Positions 17,147-25,899 are shown, counted from the first letter of the stretch. The stretch: DNA of 64,000 nt from Amycolatopsis saalfeldensis (GCF_900110575.1 NZ_FOEF01000003.1:62001-126000); one strand, 5' to 3'. Notes: a model not told the origin generated them from the letters alone. A program made the numbers and translations.

Positions 17147-17826
17147 GCCGCCACCTCGCCGTCCTGGATCGTGACGACCCGGTCGGCGATCGCCACGACT
17201 TCGGAGCTGTGGGTGACGATCAGCAGGCCCGCACCCTGACCGGCGTGCGCGCGGAGCAGTTCGAGGATGTGCTGCTCGGTGGACCCGTCGAGTTCGCCGG
17301 TCGGCTCGTCGGCGAGCAGCACGTCGGGGTTGTTGGCCAGTGCGACGGCGAGACCGGCTCGGGCAAGTTCGCCGCCGGAGAGCTGCGCGGGCGTCGCCCG
17401 GCCACGGCGGTCGAGGCCGACCTGTTCCAGCAGCTCGTCCACCGGGGGCCGGGTTCCGTTGTGGCGCCAGGCTTTGCGGGCCAGCCGGATATTGGCCCGT
17501 ACGTCGAGGTGGGGGAGGAGGTTGCGGGACTGCAGGAGGACGCCGATGCGGTGGGCGCGGATCTTCGCGCGGACGGCTTCGGGGCGGTGGCTGATCTGCT
17601 CGCCCCCGACTTCGACGCTGCCGCCCGCCGGTTCGTCCAGCCCGGCCAGGCAGGCCAGCAGCGTCGATTTTCCCGACCCCGACGGCCCGACGACCGCGAC
17701 CGTCTCGCCTCGTGCGACGGTGAGGGAAACACCGCGCAGGGCCAGCGTTTCGTCGTCACCGGTGCGGAAGAAGCGGTAGAGCTCGCGAGCGTGCAGCGCC
17801 GGCGTGGACCACTCGGGTGTGGTCAT
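17143..17826 (-). CDS. ABC transporter ATP-binding protein
   Basis: A 227-residue ATPase with Walker A VGPSGSGKSTLLACLAGL, signature LSGGELARAGLAVAL and Walker B DVLLADEPTGELDG. The signature differs from the usual LSGGQQQR, so it may be the less active half of a heterodimer. I start it at the ATG at 17826, which shares one base with the lipoprotein stop (TGATG); a longer frame upstream would overlap that gene. Confidence 0.92.
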   Translation of the reverse strand: MTTPEWSTPALHARELYRFFRTGDDETLALRGVSLTVARGETVAVVGPSGSGKSTLLACLAGLDEPAGGSVEVGGEQISHRPEAVRAKIRAHRIGVLLQSRNLLPHLDVRANIRLARKAWRHNGTRPPVDELLEQVGLDRRGRATPAQLSGGELARAGLAVALANNPDVLLADEPTGELDGSTEQHILELLRAHAGQGAGLLIVTHSSEVVAIADRVVTIQDGEVAA

Positions 17827-18446
17827 CACGACCAGCTCAGCGAGTCGGTGACGGTGCGCCATGGGTCGACGTTGTCGGCGTTGGCCGGGCCGGACAGCGT
17901 CAGGTCGACGCGGACCCCGGCTCGGAAGAAGCTGTAGCGCTCGAACGCGTCGCGGACCACCTTTCCGGTGACGGGACTCGGCGCGGAATCGCCCTGGTAG
18001 GTCAGGAGAATCGCCTGGCCCGCGTGGCGGGACACGGTGGAGACCCGGCCCATGGCGAAGTTCGGGGTCCGGGTCTTCAGCGCCGGGACGTCCGTCGCGG
18101 TCACCGACGCCGGCGTCGGGGCAGCCGCGCCGCGCGACGGGGTCACCTGCACCTGGTTCAGCTTGTCGGTGAACGTCGTCGTCGCGCCCGCCGCCGACGA
18201 CGCCCAGCCCTCCGGGATTTTGACGGTGAAGCCGGCTCCCGGTGGGGCGAAGGGGATGTAGGCCTGGTTGTCGGGGATGTCGCCCGCGGGGTTGACTTCC
18301 GTCGCCGCGGTGCCGGTCGCCGGTGCACCTCCCGATACCGGGCTCGAAGCCGGATTCGTTGCGGGCGCCGGATTTCCGGAGCAGGCGGTGAGCACCGACG
18401 CCGCGATCGCCGCGATGGTGAGGCGGGCCGTGGTGGTTGTGGACAT
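17826..18446 (-). CDS. Secreted lipoprotein, first gene of the ABC operon
   Basis: A 206-residue protein with a lipoprotein signal: basic-poor N terminus, hydrophobic LTIAAIAASV and lipobox LTAC with Cys at about residue 22. A Pro/Ala/Ser-rich linker follows. The globular part (FAPPGAGFTVKIPEGWA to the C terminus) resembles the LpqN/PsbP-like class of actinobacterial lipoproteins (loose resemblance). Its stop/start overlap with the ABC ATPase implies it works with the exporter, perhaps as a substrate-binding or sensing partner. Confidence 0.82.
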   Translation of the reverse strand: MSTTTTARLTIAAIAASVLTACSGNPAPATNPASSPVSGGAPATGTAATEVNPAGDIPDNQAYIPFAPPGAGFTVKIPEGWASSAAGATTTFTDKLNQVQVTPSRGAAAPTPASVTATDVPALKTRTPNFAMGRVSTVSRHAGQAILLTYQGDSAPSPVTGKVVRDAFERYSFFRAGVRVDLTLSGPANADNVDPWRTVTDSLSWS

Positions 18447-18662
18447 GACATCCTCTCTGCTCCGCCCGGAAGTCCTGAAGCGGTGTGACTCGGCGGACTC
18501 GAGGTCAAGCTAGGGGGAGCGCGGTCAGCGACCGGTTCGCGGCGGGCTAAGCCTCGTTAACCTCGCCGGTTTTTCCCGGTGCCGGGCAGTGGTGTGCCAG
18601 CGCCGGGCAAAGGCCTGGTTAAAGGCATTTCCCGAACTGGATCAAGGGCGCACTCTGGGGTC

Positions 18663-19274
18663 ATGAAGGCTGTGCGGAGTTCAGGTGCGTTGCCGCGGCA
18701 CTTGCGGCTGCTGAAGCCGATCGTTTCCCGTTCCGGCCGCGTTCCCGACCGGCTCGAGGCCTGGGCGATCGTTCTGCTGGGGCTGCTGGCGGCCGTGTCG
18801 ATCGCGGTGGTCGGCGTGCTCAGCGCGGCCGAGTACGGCAGGCTCGCGGCCACGGCGGCCGCGGAAGCCCGTTCGCACCACCTGACGGTCGCGAAACTCC
18901 GGCCCGACGTCCCCGCACCGCCCGGGGAGGCGCCGGGTGGCGGAGCGGGGATTGCCGGCCTGAGGTCGGTGACGGCGGACTGGAGCGCGCCGGACGGGCG
19001 GCCTCGCCGTGGTGTCGTGCAAGTGGCGCGCGGTCCGGCGCTCCCGACGCAGGTTCCCGTGTGGACCGATCAGTCGGGACGCCGGGTCGCCCCGCCGTTG
19101 AGTGGCTCCGACGCGTTCATCACGGCCGTCGTCGGCGGGGCGCTGGCGGAATCTGCCGCTCTCGCCGTGCTGGGCGGCGGTTACCTGGTCAGCCGCCGCC
19201 TGCTGGACAAGCACCGGGCCCGGCTGTGGGAGCGCGCCTTGGCACACTTGGGCGGCAACGCCACGACGCCCTGA
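18663..19274 (+). CDS. Rv1733c-like membrane protein
   Basis: A 203-residue protein with two transmembrane segments, at ~36-57 (AWAIVLLGLLAAVSIAVVGV) and ~155-175 (ITAVVGGALAESAALAVLGG), flanking an extracytoplasmic domain. The order RVPDRLEAW, helix, VTADWSAPDGRPRRGVVQV, VPVWTDQSGRRVAPPL is that of the Rv1733c family of actinobacterial membrane proteins of unknown function. An in-frame ATG also exists at 18579; neither has a strong ribosome-binding site. It is divergent from the lipoprotein/ABC operon. Confidence 0.78.
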   Translation: MKAVRSSGALPRHLRLLKPIVSRSGRVPDRLEAWAIVLLGLLAAVSIAVVGVLSAAEYGRLAATAAAEARSHHLTVAKLRPDVPAPPGEAPGGGAGIAGLRSVTADWSAPDGRPRRGVVQVARGPALPTQVPVWTDQSGRRVAPPLSGSDAFITAVVGGALAESAALAVLGGGYLVSRRLLDKHRARLWERALAHLGGNATTP

Positions 19275-19301
19275 GATGATTGCCGCGTAAGGACTTCACG
19301 G

Positions 19302-20597
19302 TCACCGCACGATCTGCTGCCCGGCGCGCGCGGGCGGCAGCACCAGGGTGAACGTCGTCGGCGCGGGCCGGCTCAGCCACAGCCGGCCGCCCTCGGCCTC
19401 CGCGAGCTCCCGGGCCAGCGCCAAGCCTATTCCGGTACTCCCGGCGCCACTGTGCCCGCGGATGAACAGGTCCTGGCCGTCCCCGGTGCCGTGTCCCTCG
19501 TCGGCCACGTCGATCGCGAACGCGTCCGCGCTGTCGCGGGTCGTGATCGTCACCCTCCCTTCGCCGTGGACGACGGCATTGTCCAGCAGGACGCCGATGA
19601 TCTGCCGCACCGCGGCTTCGGCGGCTCTGGGCCGCCCGTCGGCCCCGGGGGAGATCACCAGTCGCCGGCCCTGGTTCGTGAGCAGGTCCCGCCAGCTGGC
19701 CACGACGTCCCGCAGCAGCGCCTCGGGCTCGATCACCCCGCGATCCTCCGGCGGCCGGTTGGCGAGGGTGACCACGTCGTCGATCGTCGTCTCCAGCCGA
19801 TCCGTGGTGGTGATCGCGGCCTCGACGGCCGCCGCCAGGTTCTGCCCGGGCGGATCCAGGGCCGATTCCAGCTGGAGGCGCAGACCGGCCAGCGGAGTGC
19901 GCAGCTGGTGCGAAGCGTCCGCCGCCAGTGCGCGCTGGCGGTGCAAGGCGTCGGCGATCCGGGCCGCGGACCGGTCCAAGGCCCCGCCCAGCCGGTCGAT
20001 CTCCGCGATGCCGCTGACCGGGGCGCGGACGCTGAAGTCGCCGTCCCCGAGCTGCCCGGCCGCCGCGGACAGCTTCTCCAGCGGGCGGGCGATCCGAGCG
20101 GCCAGCCGCGCGGCGAGCAGACCCGTCAGGACTATCGCGGCGGTCGCGAGGCCGGCCATGGCCAGCCAGGAGATCGCGATCTTCTGGTACCCGTCGGACA
20201 GGGGAGCCGAGGTGCGCACGATGCCGCTCAGCCGGCCGTCCTGCAGGATCGGCACGGCGACGACGAGTTCCGCGCCGACCTCACCGGTGGCGACCTGGCC
20301 GTCGCGGGCCTGCGAAACCACGGGATCGGCGCTCGCCGGGCCGCCGCCGGTCAGGAGCGCTCCGGCCGGGGCGTAGAGGCCGGTTGTGTCCTCTTCGGAC
20401 CCGGGAAACTCCGGCAGGCTGCGGTGCGCGAGCACGTCGTCGGCGATCGACAGCGCCGCGGCGTCGGCGGTGCGTTCGAGTTCGGTGCGCTCGTCCTGGG
20501 TGAAGTAGTTCGCGACGGCGACCGCGAGCGGGATCCCGAAAAGACTGGTGGCCAGCAGCGCGGCGGCAGCGGCGAGCAGAATGATGCGTCTGCGCAT
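19302..20597 (-). CDS. Sensor histidine kinase (HAMP, HisKA, HATPase)
   Basis: A 431-residue two-component sensor. An N-terminal helix (~7-28) and a second helix (~145-168) bracket a short extracytoplasmic sensor. HAMP follows, then the phosphoacceptor box DASHQLRTPLAG with His at about residue 231, N-box DNAVVHGEG, and G-boxes DEGHGTGDGQ and GSTGIGLALAREL. The sensor domain has no clear ligand motif. The response regulator is divergent, 159 bases away. The nearby ABC exporter is a likely target (inference). Confidence 0.93.
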   Translation of the reverse strand: MRRRIILLAAAAALLATSLFGIPLAVAVANYFTQDERTELERTADAAALSIADDVLAHRSLPEFPGSEEDTTGLYAPAGALLTGGGPASADPVVSQARDGQVATGEVGAELVVAVPILQDGRLSGIVRTSAPLSDGYQKIAISWLAMAGLATAAIVLTGLLAARLAARIARPLEKLSAAAGQLGDGDFSVRAPVSGIAEIDRLGGALDRSAARIADALHRQRALAADASHQLRTPLAGLRLQLESALDPPGQNLAAAVEAAITTTDRLETTIDDVVTLANRPPEDRGVIEPEALLRDVVASWRDLLTNQGRRLVISPGADGRPRAAEAAVRQIIGVLLDNAVVHGEGRVTITTRDSADAFAIDVADEGHGTGDGQDLFIRGHSGAGSTGIGLALARELAEAEGGRLWLSRPAPTTFTLVLPPARAGQQIVR

Positions 20598-20651
20598 GAT
20601 GGCAGTCTGCCGTGACGACCCGCTGATCGCGAAATGCCGGCGAAGGGAAAA

Positions 20652-20689
20652 GGTTAGCCCGAGGCCAGCGGTTACCCCGAATTCGGTTA
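20652..20689. promoter_or_regulatory. Repeated GGTTA elements between kinase and regulator genes
   Basis: Three GGTTA direct repeats lie at 20652, 20670 and 20685 in the divergent promoter region. Related elements, GTTAACC at 18556-18562 and GGTTAAA at 18617-18623, lie in the promoter region between the ABC-operon lipoprotein and the Rv1733c-like gene. They could be binding sites of the OmpR-type regulator at 20757, linking the two-component system to the exporter. The elements are short and the idea is tentative. Confidence 0.35.
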
Positions 20690-20756
20690 ATTGCCTGATC
20701 GAATGCCGGTCCTCGCGGGAAAATCAGCGGGTTCGGAATCGGGGTACCATTCGGCC

Positions 20757-21491
20757 ATGGCGGCGGTTCTGCTGGTAGAGGACGACGAAACCATCGGCAG
20801 CCTGCTCGAGTCGGCCCTGCGAATGCACGACTACGACGTGATGTGGTCCCACACCGGTGGCGAAGCGCTTCGCCGGATGAAGCTCGACGAGTACGACCTG
20901 GTGCTTCTCGACCTGGGGCTGCCGGACCTCGACGGGGTCGAGGTGTGCCGGCGGGCGCGGATGATCACGCCGGGTGCCGTGATCATCATGATCACGGCGC
21001 GGACGCAGGAAATGGACGTCGTCGTGGGCCTGGAAATCGGTGCCGACGACTACCTGACGAAGCCGATCCGGCTGCGGGAATTGCTGGCCCGGCTCGACGC
21101 CCACCTGCGCCGGGGGCATTCGCCGAGCCCGAGGCCGCTTCGGGTGGGGGAGCTGGTGGTGCAGGTCGCCGCTCGCCGCGTGGTGCTGGCGGGTGAGGAG
21201 ATTTCGCTGCGCCCCAAGGAGTTCGACCTGCTGCTGCGCATGGCGCGGGAACCGGGCTCGGCGATCAGCAGGGACGCGCTGATGGCGGACGTGTGGGACA
21301 CCCACTGGCACGGTTCGACGAAGACGCTGGACGTGCACATCGTCGCGCTCCGCCGCAAGCTGGCCGCCGCCGCGGCAGGCTCCGCCGCGATGCCGGTCAT
21401 CACCACGGTGCGGGGCTACGGCTATCGCCTCGAGCAAGCCGGTTCCGGACCGGACGGCGATCGAGAACCGGCTGCCGGCTCGCGCGGGTGA
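20757..21491 (+). CDS. OmpR-family response regulator
   Basis: A 244-residue response regulator. The receiver domain spans residues 1-118, with acidic pocket VEDDE, phospho-acceptor in LLDLGLPDLDG (about residue 53), MITAR and the conserved lysine in YLTKPIR. The C-terminal winged helix spans residues ~128-225: LRPKEFDLLLRMAREPG, then KTLDVHIVALRRKL and VRGYGYRLE. The ATG at 20757 fits the family N terminus. Its cognate kinase is the divergent gene at 19302-20597. Confidence 0.94.
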   Translation: MAAVLLVEDDETIGSLLESALRMHDYDVMWSHTGGEALRRMKLDEYDLVLLDLGLPDLDGVEVCRRARMITPGAVIIMITARTQEMDVVVGLEIGADDYLTKPIRLRELLARLDAHLRRGHSPSPRPLRVGELVVQVAARRVVLAGEEISLRPKEFDLLLRMAREPGSAISRDALMADVWDTHWHGSTKTLDVHIVALRRKLAAAAAGSAAMPVITTVRGYGYRLEQAGSGPDGDREPAAGSRG

Positions 21492-21672
21492 CCGCACATC
21501 CGCGAGACCTGATGCGACCCGCTCGATCAGTGGTCCTGGTTCGCGACGGAGTCATTCGCATGCGGGTCTCAGGCGGTACACAGCGTCGTTCAGCAAGCCT
21601 TAAGCGTTCTCCGGGCAGGGTGGGGGACTCGCGCCGGCAACCGGGCCGGCACGGCGACGGAGGGCTGAATAC

Positions 21673-21927
21673 ATGAAGCTCACGACCAAACTGGCCGTAG
21701 GCGGCGCGCTGGCCGTGTTGATCGCGGCGCTGGGCGTGGGGTCGGCAGTGGCGGTCACGGCTGCGGCCACCGCTCCAGTCCAGAGCACGCCGGCGCCGGA
21801 CAACGTCCAGGTGGCCGGGCCGGACACGCCCGGTGCCGGGCCGGCCGGCTCGGCACCGAAGTGCGAGCCGGTGGGGACGCCGCATCGGGTGACGATCCCG
21901 CACCCGCAGCGGCACACGATGAGCTGA
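21673..21927 (+). CDS. Small secreted protein of unknown function
   Basis: An 84-residue protein with a signal peptide (MKLTTK, then a hydrophobic stretch LAVGGALAVLIAALGVGSAV) and a short Pro/Ala-rich mature part with one Cys and a His-rich tail (PHRVTIPHPQRHTMS). I do not recognise a family. It lies 180 bases after the response regulator on the same strand and could belong to its regulon. The absence of any other gene in the interval and the clear signal peptide support it. Confidence 0.5.
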   Translation: MKLTTKLAVGGALAVLIAALGVGSAVAVTAAATAPVQSTPAPDNVQVAGPDTPGAGPAGSAPKCEPVGTPHRVTIPHPQRHTMS

Positions 21928-22078
21928 TGCGCGCTCACCCGCGCCGTGACGGGCGGCAGGGTGAGCACCGGCCGCCGTTCCATCCCGAGGTCAGGCGAGG
22001 CCGGCTCACCAGGCTTGCGCCGCAACGACTCCGGTGCCGGTTCGGCGGACGGCGACTCCGCCGAAAGCCCCGGCAACC

Positions 22079-22741
22079 TCACTCAGGGCTTGTGCCCGCG
22101 CCGGGTTCCGGTATCTCGATGCCGATCTGGCGGCACACCGCGCGCATCCGGCCGCGTAGTTCCTCCTCGCTCGGCGGCGTGGGGTCGAGCAGTGCCGGGA
22201 AGAGGGTGGCGCCGACGACGGTGTCGATGAGCAGCTCGGGGTCGAGGGTGGCGGGCAGCCCGCCGAGTTCGACCGCCCGGCGGATGGCGGCATGCGCGAG
22301 TTCCCGGCGCGGGCGCAGGTAGCTGTCCCAGAACGTGCTCAGCAGCTCGGGGTGGCTGGACGCGGTGCCGATCAGCCGGGCCATCAGCCCGCGCAGGTCG
22401 CTGCGGGTGACCACCGTGGCGATGGTCTCGAACAGCCGGGCGACCGCCACGCGCAGTTCGCGCTCGGTGGGCTCGGCGCCGGCGTTGAGGAATGGCTGGT
22501 AGAGCGTGACATCGTCGAGCCCGCGCGCCTGGTCGAGGGCGGCGATGAGCAGCTCCTTCTTGCTCGGCCAGCGCCGGTACACGGTCAGCCGCGCGACGCC
22601 GGCGCGTTCGGTGACCTGCTCGATGCTCATCCCGTCCGGGCCGTGCTCGATGAACAGTTCCAGGGCGGCGCGCAGGATCGCCTCGTCCGCCCGGGGATCG
22701 CGTGGGCGTCCGCGCGGTCCCGCCTCCGGCGGCTCGCTCAC
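22079..22741 (-). CDS. TetR/AcrR-family transcriptional regulator
   Basis: A 220-residue TetR regulator with helix-turn-helix at residues ~20-62 (AILRAALELFIEHGPDGMSI, then EQVTERAGVARLTVYRRWPS) and a C-terminal TetR_C domain of the type found with drug- and flavoprotein-associated repressors. The GTG start at 22741 overlaps the stop of the FAD monooxygenase (GTGA), so the pair is one operon. The palindrome at 24298-24312 upstream of that operon is its likely operator. Confidence 0.9.
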   Translation of the reverse strand: MSEPPEAGPRGRPRDPRADEAILRAALELFIEHGPDGMSIEQVTERAGVARLTVYRRWPSKKELLIAALDQARGLDDVTLYQPFLNAGAEPTERELRVAVARLFETIATVVTRSDLRGLMARLIGTASSHPELLSTFWDSYLRPRRELAHAAIRRAVELGGLPATLDPELLIDTVVGATLFPALLDPTPPSEEELRGRMRAVCRQIGIEIPEPGAGTSPE

Positions 22742-24267
22742 CCGCGGCTTTTTTCCTGATGGCACAGTGCTGTATTCAACCAGGCTGTGTCCAACCAGCG
22801 GCCCAGGTCCTCGGCGTCCGTGCCCCGCCAGGCGAGGTGGGCGTCGGGGCGCACCAGGAAGACGCCCGGCAGCGCGCCGGTCTCCGGGCTCAGCGCCCGG
22901 ACGTCGTCCGAGCCGAGCCGTTTGGCCGCTTCCTGGAGGTGGCTGTCGGCAGAACCGCTGGTCAGGACGGCCCAGCCGGTACCGAGCTGGTTGTGCAGCG
23001 GGGCGCGCCGGCCCTCGGCGTCGCGAGTGGGGATGTTCGGCACGCGATCGCCCGGCCGCGGGCCGGAGTGCCGGGGGAGGCACCGGGCCGCGGGGCCGGC
23101 CAGCGGCCCGTCGCGGTAGCTCACGTCGAGTTGTGAGGTGGCGCGCAGCAGCAGCCGCTGCACCGGGGGCAAGCCCAGTGCCGGAGCCAGTGCGGCGAAC
23201 ACCCGCCGGCCCACAGAACTCCCGGAGAAGCCGATCCTGGTGCCGAAACTGGTCGCGGACAGCACGGATTCCGCGACCGGCCGGCGCTCGCCGGCGTAGG
23301 TGTCCAGCAGCGCCGCGCCGGCCCGCCCGGAGCTCACCAGCGCCAGTTTGAACGCCAGGTTCTCGGCGTCCCCGATGCCGGTGTTCAGCCCCTGTCCGCC
23401 CAGCGGCGAGTGGATGTGCACGGCGTCCCCGGCCAGCAGGATCCGCCCGTTGCGATAGGAATCGCCCAGCCTGCGGTTGAACCGGAACATCGAGGTCCAC
23501 TCCGCGCTCTTGACGCGCAGATCCGTGAATCCCGCGCGTTCCGCGGCGAACCGGCGCAGCAGCTCCAGGATCTCGGCCTCGCTCAGCTCGCCGTCCTGCT
23601 CGGCCGAAATCGGCGCCATCAGCCGCCACAGGTCACCGTCCGGGTGCGGCAGCGGCATCACCACGAACTGGCCCTTGGCGCTGAGGAACATCCCGATGCC
23701 GGCGCCCGGGCCGGGCAGTTCGGCGTGCACGTCGGCGAGCACGAACCGTTCGGGCAGCGGCGATCCGGGGAACCCGATCCCGGCACTCTTGCGGACCTGG
23801 CTGTGCGCGCCGTCGCAGCCGATCACCCAGTCCGCGGAAGCCCGCTCACCGCCGTCGAACTCGGCGTGCACCTGGTCGGCGTCCTGCGTCAGCCCGTGCA
23901 ACGGGGTGTCCCACTCGATGCGGCCGCCGAGGGCGGCCAGCCGCGCCCGCAGCTGCGCCTCGATCTCCGTCTGCGGGATCCACATCATCCGCGGTTCGCC
24001 GGGCTTCAGCGCCGCACCCACGTCGACGACCTTCCGCCCGTCCACGTGGATCCCGGTCGCCCGCACGTCGAGCGCCCGCTCCCGCAGGTCACCGAGCGCC
24101 CCGGCCCGCTCCAGCACCTCCTGCCCGCGTGGTTGCAACCCGAGCGCGCGAGACGAGGTCGCGGGACGCGAAGCGCTGTCCACCACGCGCACCGCGACAC
24201 CGCGGGCCAGCAGCCCGCAGGCCGCGGTCAGCCCGGTCGGACCCGCACCGACGATCAGCACTGTCAT
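22738..24267 (-). CDS. FAD-dependent aromatic monooxygenase (PHBH fold)
   Basis: A 509-residue class A flavoprotein monooxygenase. It has the N-terminal Rossmann motif VGAGPTGLTAA, the GCDGAHSQVRK motif at about residue 155, the GDAVHIHSPLGGQGLN motif at about residue 275 and a C-terminal thioredoxin-like domain. This size and layout match polyketide hydroxylases and rifampicin-type antibiotic-inactivating monooxygenases. GGAGGG precedes the ATG at 24267. A coupled TetR gene and a clear operator suggest induction by an aromatic compound, so detoxification is plausible; the substrate is unknown. Confidence 0.9.
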   Translation of the reverse strand: MTVLIVGAGPTGLTAACGLLARGVAVRVVDSASRPATSSRALGLQPRGQEVLERAGALGDLRERALDVRATGIHVDGRKVVDVGAALKPGEPRMMWIPQTEIEAQLRARLAALGGRIEWDTPLHGLTQDADQVHAEFDGGERASADWVIGCDGAHSQVRKSAGIGFPGSPLPERFVLADVHAELPGPGAGIGMFLSAKGQFVVMPLPHPDGDLWRLMAPISAEQDGELSEAEILELLRRFAAERAGFTDLRVKSAEWTSMFRFNRRLGDSYRNGRILLAGDAVHIHSPLGGQGLNTGIGDAENLAFKLALVSSGRAGAALLDTYAGERRPVAESVLSATSFGTRIGFSGSSVGRRVFAALAPALGLPPVQRLLLRATSQLDVSYRDGPLAGPAARCLPRHSGPRPGDRVPNIPTRDAEGRRAPLHNQLGTGWAVLTSGSADSHLQEAAKRLGSDDVRALSPETGALPGVFLVRPDAHLAWRGTDAEDLGRWLDTAWLNTALCHQEKSRG

Positions 24268-24297
24268 GACTGGTCACACCCTCCGCCGAGTTTGTAT

Positions 24298-24312
24298 ACT
24301 GTACGATACAGT
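24298..24312. promoter_or_regulatory. Palindromic operator upstream of monooxygenase-TetR operon
   Basis: ACTGTACGATACAGT has perfect six-base arms (ACTGTA / TACAGT) around CGA, 31 bases before the start at 24267. The surrounding TTTGTATAC and TTTATAAAC make an AT-rich promoter region unusual for this genome. The most likely binder is the TetR at 22079-22741. Confidence 0.72.
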
Positions 24313-24319
24313 TTATAAA

Positions 24320-24660
24320 CTAGCGCAGTTCCGCCACTGCCCGTGGCCGGGATGGACGAAGCGGTGGCGGGGTAGCCGAGCGCGAGGCGGGCCAGGGGAC
24401 GAGCAGGCTGACGGTGCCACCGTGCAGCCGGGCGCTTCCGCGCGCAGGGACAGGACGTTGTCACCGCGCGTCCAGTCCACTGTGGACACAAAGCAGCCGT
24501 CTCCGCAGCCGGCGAAGTCCAGCGGGGTTGCGCCGGCCCGATCGGCGGCGAGCTGACCGGACAGGGTGTAGTCCTGGGGTGCGTAGTAGTCACCGCGGCG
24601 GGGCGTGGCCAGGCGCACCACGAGCCGGCCTTCGGCGGCCGTGATGCCCACGCCGATCTG
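24320..24660 (-). pseudogene. Truncated, frameshifted remnant of a copper-transport-like protein
   Basis: The minus strand encodes QIGVGITAAEGRLVVRLATP, DYYAPQDYTLSGQL and GDGCFVSTVDWTRGDNVLSLR. This resembles the C-terminal region of long actinobacterial CopC/CopD (YcnJ-like) copper proteins (recognition from memory, not a search). After LSLRAEA the expected GGTVSLLVPWPA continues in another frame, ending at the TAG at 24320-24322. A stop precedes the start of the fragment. So it is only about 110 codons with a broken frame, with no N-terminal CopC or membrane part. It shares a gap with nothing else coding. Confidence 0.55.
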
Positions 24661-24663
24661 TCA

Positions 24664-24756
24664 TGCTCATCGGCACCGCGCTGGCCACCGGCCTCTGGGG
24701 CGAAGCCATCGCCTGGCTGCGCGGCCCGATCTCCGGCTTCACCATCCCGATCTGAC
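24664..24756 (+). other. Possible orphan fragment of a membrane protein
   Basis: ATG at 24664 opens a 30-codon frame (LIGTALATGLWGEAIAWLRG, ending SGFTIPI and TGA). It begins where the copper-protein remnant on the other strand ends. It may be a second gene fragment joined at a rearrangement point, or chance. I do not recognise it. Confidence 0.2.
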
Positions 24757-24900
24757 CGAAATCGAGCGGACCGGCCCGGCATTCGATTATCAATGCCCTG
24801 ACCGTGAATTGATCGTCTTACGGAATTCTTACGCAGCGCTGTCTGGAAGTGCTCCGGCACTAGGGTTCACAGGAAACTGATTTCGAGGCCGAGGACGTGT

Positions 24901-25899
24901 ATGCGACGACTGTTCGCTCTGCTGGGCATCGGGCTTCTGGCGACGGCCTGCAGCACACCCGCGCCGCAGCCGCCGCCGCAGTTGCCGCCCGCGGCGGAGC
25001 CTGCCGTCGCACCGGGCCTTACCGCGACACCGGCCGGGGTGATCGTCCAGGTCGGCGACGAGCCGGAGGGCATCGTCGCCGACGGCGTCAGCCGGCGGGT
25101 CGCCGTGGGCCTGCGGAACCCGGATCGGCTGGGGCTGCTGGACGCCGCGTCGGGCGCGGTCGTCACCACCGTCCCGCTGCCCGGGCACCTGCGGCACCTC
25201 CAGCTCGCCGCGCCCGGCGGCCCGGTGCTGGTGCCGGACGAGGACTCCGGGCGGCTGCTCACCGTCGCGCTGCCGTCCGGGAAGATCACGTCGTCCGTGC
25301 CGACGGGCGCCTCTCCGCACGACGCCACCCGGGCCGCCGACGGCAGGGTGTTCGCCGCGAACGAGGCCGGCGGCAGCGTCGCCGTCGTCGAGAACGGCAA
25401 GGTGCTGCACACCTTCACCGACGTCACGCAGCCCGCCGGCCTCGCGCCCGTCGGAAACCTCGTCGGGCTGGTCGACGTGCGGCAGAACGACCTCTCTGTC
25501 TACGACGCCGCCACCCTGACCCGCGTCGCGCGCCTGCCCGCCGGCGCCGGCCCGACGCACGTCGTCGCCGACCGGCGCGGTCACTTCGTGGTGATCGACA
25601 CCCGCGGCGGCGGGGTACTGACCTTCGACCCGGCCGCCCCCGCGCACGCCCTCGGCCGCCTCGCGCTGCCCGGAACCCCGTACGGCGTCGCCTACGACGC
25701 GACCCGCGACCGCCTCTGGGTCACCTTGACCGCGAAGAACCAGCTGGTGGGCATCGATCTCACCGGGCCCGCGCCCCGGGTGATCTCGACGATCCCGACC
25801 GTCCGGCAGCCGAACACCGTCGCCGTCGACCCCGCGACCGGCACCCGGTACGTCACGGGCACCGCGAACGGCGTCGTCGAAGTCATTCCCCCGTCCTGA
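24901..25899 (+). CDS. YncE-like beta-propeller lipoprotein
   Basis: A 332-residue lipoprotein with lipobox LATACS (Cys at about residue 18) and a proline-rich linker. About seven 40-residue blade repeats follow, of the YncE/lactonase type (for example DEPEGIVADGVSRRVAVGLR, GAGPTHVVADRRGHFVVIDT and PGTPYGVAYDATRDRLWVTL). Such exported propellers often bind ligands or other proteins. It stands alone 133 bases before the sigma factor gene. Confidence 0.85.
   Translation: MRRLFALLGIGLLATACSTPAPQPPPQLPPAAEPAVAPGLTATPAGVIVQVGDEPEGIVADGVSRRVAVGLRNPDRLGLLDAASGAVVTTVPLPGHLRHLQLAAPGGPVLVPDEDSGRLLTVALPSGKITSSVPTGASPHDATRAADGRVFAANEAGGSVAVVENGKVLHTFTDVTQPAGLAPVGNLVGLVDVRQNDLSVYDAATLTRVARLPAGAGPTHVVADRRGHFVVIDTRGGGVLTFDPAAPAHALGRLALPGTPYGVAYDATRDRLWVTLTAKNQLVGIDLTGPAPRVISTIPTVRQPNTVAVDPATGTRYVTGTANGVVEVIPPS

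Noticed and set aside
14091-17174. 1027-codon open frame on the plus strand opposite the ABC permease and ATPase genes
   Set aside because: Such long antisense frames come from the GC bias of third codon positions. The translation is Gly/Arg/Asp-rich with no domain, while the minus strand codes a clear ABC transporter.
18579-18662. Upstream ATG as the true start of the Rv1733c-like gene
   Set aside because: The extra 28 residues are Gly/Ser-rich and unlike the family N terminus. It remains possible because neither start has a strong ribosome-binding site.
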